8,738 nucleotides of DNA. It comes from an uncultured Oscillospiraceae bacterium. GTDB lineage: Bacteria; Bacillota; Clostridia; Oscillospirales; Acutalibacteraceae. Position 1 is the first letter of the stretch. Every line of letters begins with the position of its first letter. The stretch covers positions 1-8,738 of the forward strand of contig URNF01000090.1 in NCBI GenBank assembly GCA_900549155.1, read 5' to 3'. A program made the position numbers and the translations under genes. Under the pieces are notes generated by a model. It searched no databases, had not been told where the DNA came from, and saw only the letters and a program-made list of their open reading frames with translations. Shown in pieces: positions 5,376-8,738 of the stretch.

Positions 5376-5957
5376 ATGAGTATTTTGGATTCGCTTTCCG
5401 TGTCGTCGGGATTTGCGACGGTCGCGGCGCTGCTGGCGATTGCGGCAACGGTTTTGGCATTTGTGTTTATCGTGCCCGAAAAACGGCGCGAAAAGCTCAA
5501 TGCGTTCGGGAAATTTCTGCATGACACCTGCAATTTCAAATACCTGGTGGTGGAAAAGCTGCTGCAGGCGTTGTACATCTTCTCGACGGCACTGATCATC
5601 TTGAACGGCTTTTTCCTGCTGTTCCAGTCGGTCTACGGTCATTGGCTCGGCGGCTACGGCATCCTGATCATGGTGGTCGGTCCGATCGTTCTGCGGCTTA
5701 TCTATGAGTTGCTGATGATGGTGGTGCTGCTTGTGAAGAATGTCATCGGCATCAACAACAAGCTGAAAAATCAGAACGGCGACACCGACGCGGGCGACGT
5801 GTTTGCCGCGCCCGACGTGAGCGAGATGCGCGAGGTCATCCGTCAGCGCCGCGAGGCAGCGACGCAGACTCCCGCTGCTCCGCAGCCGCATTTTTGCACG
5901 AAGTGCGGTTCGCCGCTTGACGAGGCGGGAAACTGCCCCAACTGCACGAAAGAATAA
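5376..5957 (+). CDS. Membrane protein with C-terminal zinc ribbon (DUF4282-like)
   Basis: A 193-residue protein with hydrophobic segments at about residues 11-33, 62-85 and 92-122. The second and third surround a short GHWLGGYG turn and end in RLIYELLMMVVLLVKNVIGI, a pattern that recalls DUF4282 membrane proteins. A charged, flexible stretch follows (about 125-170), then a C-terminal zinc ribbon with Cys pairs C174/C177 and C187/C190 (FCTKCGSPLDEAGNCPNC). The ribbon is probably cytoplasmic. I chose ATG 5376 because GGAGG lies eight bases upstream and the consensus promoter ends just before it; upstream extension of the frame would run through the promoter. It is a single-gene unit between the promoter (5316-5344) and a hairpin (5973-5999). 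Function unknown; the DUF4282 link is from remembered pattern only. Confidence 0.82.
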   Translation: MSILDSLSVSSGFATVAALLAIAATVLAFVFIVPEKRREKLNAFGKFLHDTCNFKYLVVEKLLQALYIFSTALIILNGFFLLFQSVYGHWLGGYGILIMVVGPIVLRLIYELLMMVVLLVKNVIGINNKLKNQNGDTDAGDVFAAPDVSEMREVIRQRREAATQTPAAPQPHFCTKCGSPLDEAGNCPNCTKE

Positions 5958-5972
5958 AAAATATGACACGAA

Positions 5973-5999
5973 AGCGCCGCAGGATTTTCCTGCGGCGCT
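5973..5999 (+). terminator. Hairpin terminator between zinc-ribbon protein gene and nrdR
   Basis: Arms 5973-5984 and 5988-5999 form a perfect 12-bp GC-rich stem with a TTT loop, 15 bases after the stop. Only CTTGCATT follows, so the U tract is poor. An A-rich stretch (5956-5962) precedes it. Confidence 0.65.
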
Positions 6000-6000
6000 C

Positions 6001-6029
6001 TTGCATTGGCGGGGGAAATGTGCTATGCT
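6001..6029 (+). promoter_or_regulatory. Promoter of the nrdR operon
   Basis: TTGCAT (6001-6006), a 17-base spacer and TATGCT (6024-6029). The -35 begins two bases past the upstream hairpin. GGAGG (6040-6044) follows, eight bases before the ATG. I found no NrdR-box-like pair here, so autoregulation is not indicated. Confidence 0.65.
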
Positions 6030-6052
6030 GGGGAAAATGGGAGGTGCGTGAC

Positions 6053-6511
6053 ATGAAGTGTCCTTTTTGCGGGTTTGAGGAAAGCAAGGTGGTCGATTCC
6101 CGCTCCACCGACGACGGCGACCGCATTCGGCGGCGGCGTGAGTGTTTGCAGTGCGCCAAGCGGTTCACTACCTATGAGATCATCGAGCATGTGCCGATCG
6201 TGGTGGTGAAAAAAGACGGCTCGCGCGAGGCGTTTGACCGCGAAAAGCTGTTAAACGGGCTTTTGCGCGCCTGTGAAAAACGGCAGGTGCCGGTCAAGGT
6301 GCTGGAGGACGCGGTCGACGACATCGAAAACCAGCTGCAGAATTCGCTGGATCGCGAAGTGAAAAGCACGCTCATCGGCGAATATGCGATGGAAAAGCTC
6401 ATGAAGATCGACGACGTGGCATATGTGCGGTTTGCGTCGGTCTATCGGCAGTTCAAGGATATCAATTCTTTCCACGAGGCGATCAATAAGCTGCTCGCGG
6501 AGGAAGGCTGA
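6053..6511 (+). CDS. nrdR: Transcriptional repressor NrdR
   Basis: NrdR is the nucleotide-sensing repressor of ribonucleotide reductase genes; it binds NrdR boxes when its ATP-cone is loaded with (d)ATP. The protein has 152 residues, the normal size. The N-terminal zinc ribbon uses C3, C6, C31 and C34 (MKCPFCG and CLQCAKRF), with the family motif VVDSRSTDDGDRIRRRREC at residues 13-31. The ATP-cone runs from about 49 to 139 (VVVKKDGSREAFDREKLLNGLLRAC, then DVAYVRFASVYRQFKD). ATG 6053 has GGAGG eight bases upstream, and extending the frame would lose the zinc ribbon start. No ribonucleotide reductase gene lies in the window, so its targets are elsewhere. Two envelope genes follow at gaps of 11 and 4 bases and are probably co-transcribed. 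Confidence 0.97.
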   Translation: MKCPFCGFEESKVVDSRSTDDGDRIRRRRECLQCAKRFTTYEIIEHVPIVVVKKDGSREAFDREKLLNGLLRACEKRQVPVKVLEDAVDDIENQLQNSLDREVKSTLIGEYAMEKLMKIDDVAYVRFASVYRQFKDINSFHEAINKLLAEEG

Positions 6512-6522
6512 GGGGAATTTTT

Positions 6523-7494
6523 GTGAAGGTGTGGATGGTGGTGCGGCGCACGCTGGCGGTGCTCGGCGTGACGCTTTTGGCGGTTGTTGCCGCCTTTTTC
6601 GCGGCGGTGACCGTGATTTGTCGCGGTCCGTCCTCGCAGGCGCGGGGGCTGTTTGTCACAACGGTGATGGAAACGAGCGCGGCGAAGTTTTTGGCGCGGA
6701 TGTATTTTTCCGACGAGGAGATCGCCGCCATACGGCAGCAAAACGCCGTCATTGAGACCGATCTCGTCACCGACGATACCACGCTCACCCCCACCCCGCC
6801 GACCGAGACGGAAAAGCCGCTTGTCATTGAGGATGTGACGGGCGGCACATTCAAGGGGAAAATGATGATCGTGCGCGATCCGAAGCGCCTGTTTGTCGGC
6901 ACCTCTGCGCCCTATGACGGGCGCGCGGGGAAAAAGCTCGAGGATCTCGTGAAGGTGCACGGCGCGGTCGGCGGCATCAATGCAGGCGGCTTTCAGGATG
7001 AAAAGGGCTTCGGCAACGGCGGCACGCCGATCGGCATTGTGATCAGCGGCGGCAAGCTGATCTTCGGCGCGTCCTCGACGGTCACCACCGTTATCGGCTT
7101 TGACGGCGACGGCAAGCTGATCGTCGGCAGGATGTCGGCGGCAGCGGCGCTGCAAAAGGGCATCTGCGAGGCGGTATCGTTCGGGCCGGTGCTGGTCGCC
7201 AACGGCCAGGCGGCGCCTGTCGCGGGGACGGGCGGCGGGCTTAACCCGCGCACCGCCATCGGTCAGCGCGCGGACGGCGCGGTGCTGCTGCTTGTTATCG
7301 ACGGGCGGCAGTCGCACAGTCTCGGCGCAAGCTATAAGGACTGTCAGGACGTCATGCTGCAATACGGCGCGGTCAACGCCGCCAATCTCGACGGCGGCTC
7401 GTCCACACTGATGATCTATGAAAATGAGCCGGTCAACTACTGCGCCAGTCTCTATGGTTCGCGGGAGATCCCGACCTCGTTTTTGGTGAGGTGA
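6523..7494 (+). CDS. Phosphodiester glycosidase (NAGPA/DUF2233-type) membrane protein
   Basis: A 323-residue protein of the NAGPA-type phosphodiester glycosidase family, which cleaves sugar-phosphodiester bonds; bacterial members are often labelled exopolysaccharide biosynthesis proteins. An N-terminal membrane anchor lies at about residues 10-33, with a Pro/Thr-rich linker near 83-98 (TDDTTLTPTPPTETEK). The catalytic domain covers about 105-322, placed outside the cell by inference. Family signatures are GINAGGF (151-157), SFGPVLV (219-225), NPRTAIGQ (241-248), LLVIDGRQ (256-263) and NLDGGSSTLM (288-297). The start is GTG 6523, with GAGGGG seven bases upstream and eleven bases after the nrdR stop. 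The actual substrate (teichoic acid, capsule or other surface glycan) cannot be read from the sequence. Confidence 0.9.
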   Translation: MKVWMVVRRTLAVLGVTLLAVVAAFFAAVTVICRGPSSQARGLFVTTVMETSAAKFLARMYFSDEEIAAIRQQNAVIETDLVTDDTTLTPTPPTETEKPLVIEDVTGGTFKGKMMIVRDPKRLFVGTSAPYDGRAGKKLEDLVKVHGAVGGINAGGFQDEKGFGNGGTPIGIVISGGKLIFGASSTVTTVIGFDGDGKLIVGRMSAAAALQKGICEAVSFGPVLVANGQAAPVAGTGGGLNPRTAIGQRADGAVLLLVIDGRQSHSLGASYKDCQDVMLQYGAVNAANLDGGSSTLMIYENEPVNYCASLYGSREIPTSFLVR

Positions 7495-7498
7495 GGGC

Positions 7499-8500
7499 AT
7501 GAAGAAACGCGGATTTTGGAAGGTGCTTGTCGCACTGGCGGCGGTATATGCCGTGCTGATCGCGGTGGGTGCCGGCATTTTTTGGAAAAAACTCGATCGG
7601 TATGAAAAGAACCATCCCGTCGGCGCGATGAACGCCTATTTTGCGGCGCTGAAAAACGGCGAGCGGGAAAAAATCCTTGCGGACAGCGGGTTTCCCTTTG
7701 ATGCGGTGAACACAGAGGATGGCTATTGGCAGTATCTTCTGAAAAAATACGCAAACGGCGACAAGAAGTGGCAGTATGCTGAGCGCCCGCGCGAGGACGG
7801 CGTGACGGAATATGATGTTTATGCGGAAAATACGCGGTTCGGCACATTGACGCTGCAAAGGACGGACGACGGCTGGCATGTGCGGTCGGACTATGCGCTG
7901 ACGCCGCTCACCGTGATCGCGCCCGCAGCGCCGCTTTTGGACGGCGTGTCGCTTGCGGACTATGCCACCGCCGATAAGCCGACGCCCGTCGCGGCGTTTG
8001 ACGGCGCGGGCGGCACGATCCCCGAAACGGCGGTGTATACGGTCTCCTGCCTGTCGGTCGGGCAGCTCTCCCTGCCGTCCGGCGTGGCGGTCGCCGAAAA
8101 GGACGCCGACGGCGCGGTGCATCTGACCGCGACCCCGTCGGATGCCGACAAAGCCGCCCTTTCCGCTTTTGCGGAAAAGACGGCAAGAACCTATGCCGCC
8201 TATATCAGCGGCGACGCCGAGCAGAGTGCGCTTTTCGCGCTCATGGAGAGCGGGACGACGTTTGCAAAGCAGGTGCGCGCCTACAGCAGCTATTGGTATA
8301 ATAAGCATAGCTCCATCGACTTTGAAAACCTGCATGTGGAAACGCCGATCGCCTGGTCGGCGGACGCGTTCACGGTGGATGTTTCGTTTGACTTCATCGT
8401 GCGCCGCACGCACGACAGCCACACCTATCCCACCAAATACCGCATCGCCTGCCGCCGCCACGGCGACGGGTTTCAGGTTGCCAACATTTTGACACTGTGA
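7499..8500 (+). CDS. Membrane-anchored protein with two NTF2-like domains (putative)
   Basis: A 333-residue protein starting four bases after the glycosidase gene; GAGG lies seven bases before ATG 7499, inside the end of that gene. Residues 1-5 are basic (MKKRG), a single hydrophobic helix runs from about 6 to 29, and KKLDRYEKNHP follows. Residues 40-135 (VGAMNAYFAALKNGEREKIL, later TLTLQRTDDGWHVRSDY) have the helix-then-strand order of an NTF2-like fold. Residues 220-333 repeat that order (TARTYAAYISGDAEQSALFA, later FTVDVSFDFIVRRT and RHGDGFQVANILTL). This two-module reading is inference from pattern; I know no named family. It is likely extracytoplasmic and could assist the neighbouring glycosidase. 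A TGA at 8498-8500 ends the operon; the tRNA promoter begins within 13 bases, and I see no terminator hairpin between. Confidence 0.8.
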   Translation: MKKRGFWKVLVALAAVYAVLIAVGAGIFWKKLDRYEKNHPVGAMNAYFAALKNGEREKILADSGFPFDAVNTEDGYWQYLLKKYANGDKKWQYAERPREDGVTEYDVYAENTRFGTLTLQRTDDGWHVRSDYALTPLTVIAPAAPLLDGVSLADYATADKPTPVAAFDGAGGTIPETAVYTVSCLSVGQLSLPSGVAVAEKDADGAVHLTATPSDADKAALSAFAEKTARTYAAYISGDAEQSALFALMESGTTFAKQVRAYSSYWYNKHSSIDFENLHVETPIAWSADAFTVDVSFDFIVRRTHDSHTYPTKYRIACRRHGDGFQVANILTL

Positions 8501-8512
8501 GCGATTTTCCTC

Positions 8513-8541
8513 TTGCTTTTTTGGGGGAAATAGTGTATACT
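8513..8541 (+). promoter_or_regulatory. Promoter of tRNA-Leu
   Basis: TTGCTT (8513-8518), a 17-base spacer and TATACT (8536-8541). It is positioned so that transcription starts close to 8548, about nine bases before the mature tRNA 5' end. Confidence 0.75.
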
Positions 8542-8556
8542 CACTATCAGTGCCAT

Positions 8557-8643
8557 GCCGGTGTGATGGAATTGGCAGACGTGACGGACTCAAAATCCGT
8601 TGGTAGCGATACCGTGTGGGTTCGAGTCCCACCACCGGCACCA
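8557..8643 (+). tRNA. tRNA-Leu (anticodon CAA)
   Basis: An 87-base tRNA with an encoded CCA (8641-8643). The acceptor arm GCCGGTG (8557-8563) pairs perfectly with CACCGGC (8633-8639). The anticodon arm is ACGGA/TCCGT (8584-8588 and 8596-8600) with loop CTCAAAA, putting CAA at 8591-8593. The long variable arm (GGTA/TACC around GCGA) and GGGTTCGAGTCCC T arm are those of class II tRNA-Leu. It decodes TTG, which this genome also uses as a start codon. Confidence 0.97.
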
Positions 8644-8644
8644 A

Positions 8645-8684
8645 AAAGAAACGACGATTTTCGAAAGAAGATCGTCGTTTCTTT
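8645..8684 (+). terminator. Terminator of tRNA-Leu
   Basis: Arms 8645-8658 and 8671-8684 form a perfect 14-bp stem. The 12-base loop contains the self-complementary TTTCGAAA. The A-rich 5' arm and T-rich 3' arm give TTTCTTT at the end. It follows the CCA end by one base. Confidence 0.75.
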
Positions 8685-8738
8685 GAAACTTGTCAAGAAT
8701 TTCGGACAGACAGAAGAGTGAAAAACCGATTTGGAATA

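Noticed and set aside
5358..5969. Minus-strand frame of 203 codons opposite the zinc-ribbon protein gene
   Set aside because: His/Arg/Gln-rich shadow of a membrane-protein gene that has a consensus promoter and binding site on the plus strand.
6442..7578. Minus-strand frame of 378 codons opposite the glycosidase gene
   Set aside because: Arg/His/Asp-rich composition with no recognisable domain; it is the antisense of a gene with clear NAGPA motifs.
7433..8644. Minus-strand frame of 403 codons starting in the tRNA
   Set aside because: It begins VVGLEPTRYRYQRILSPSR, the usual antisense product of tRNA-Leu, and then runs antisense to the NTF2-like gene with no ribosome binding site.
8659..8670. 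TTTCGAAA palindrome as an operator
   Set aside because: It is the loop of the tRNA terminator hairpin and no partner site or regulator is evident.
8497..8721. Plus-strand frame of 74 codons across the tRNA
   Set aside because: It is the translation of tRNA-Leu (MELADVTDSKSVGSDTV...), a well-known false protein; the RNA structure explains the sequence fully.
8718..8738. Possible GTG start of another gene at the right edge
   Set aside because: Only seven codons are visible and there is no good Shine-Dalgarno sequence or promoter.

Overview
The window looks like chromosomal DNA from an uncultured, spore-forming, GC-rich member of the Clostridia, probably of the Oscillospiraceae/Ruminococcaceae type. 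The signs are Gram-positive lipoproteins with lipobox cysteines, strong AGGAGG-type ribosome binding sites, a LysM-LysM-glycosyl hydrolase 18 protein of the YaaH/SleL spore type, a transketolase that resembles the split Clostridial N-terminal subunit, nrdR, and frequent TTG/GTG starts. This placement is inference from gene content and style; no rRNA is present to settle it.

Layout. Positions 1-394 (minus) hold the 5' part of a transketolase gene that runs off the left edge. A divergent promoter at 478-506 drives a PrsA/SurA-like lipoprotein (537-1613, TTG start), and a DUF1653 gene (1610-1828) overlaps its stop by GTGA. A hairpin closes this unit. From about 1970 to 5234 everything reads on the minus strand: a 67-codon acidic small protein (1970-2173), a membrane-anchored orphan (2280-3032), the LysM/GH18 hydrolase (3191-4468), a 59-residue lipoprotein (4640-4819) and an SH3-domain lipoprotein (4881-5234). 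Most of these units are separated by long perfect hairpin terminators. A palindromic REP-like element lies at about 4521-4580.

From 5316 onward everything reads plus: a three-helix membrane protein with a C-terminal zinc ribbon (5376-5957), then nrdR (6053-6511), a phosphodiester glycosidase (NAGPA/DUF2233-type) membrane protein (6523-7494) and a membrane-anchored protein with apparently two NTF2-like domains (7499-8500). The last three are packed with gaps of 11 and 4 bases and look like one operon. A tRNA-Leu(CAA) with its own promoter and terminator ends the window (8557-8643).

How it fits together. Most genes concern the cell envelope or spore: extracytoplasmic folding (PrsA-like), cortex or wall turnover (LysM-GH18), wall-binding lipoproteins and a surface glycan enzyme. 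They sit among housekeeping functions (transketolase, NrdR control of ribonucleotide reductase, tRNA-Leu). I see no mobile element, CRISPR array, defence island or phage gene, and no clear new multi-gene system. The items most worth a second look are the small proteins at 1970-2173 and 4640-4819, the tandem lipoprotein pair, the REP-like repeat, and the nrdR-envelope operon. No gene-free stretch exceeds 300 bases.
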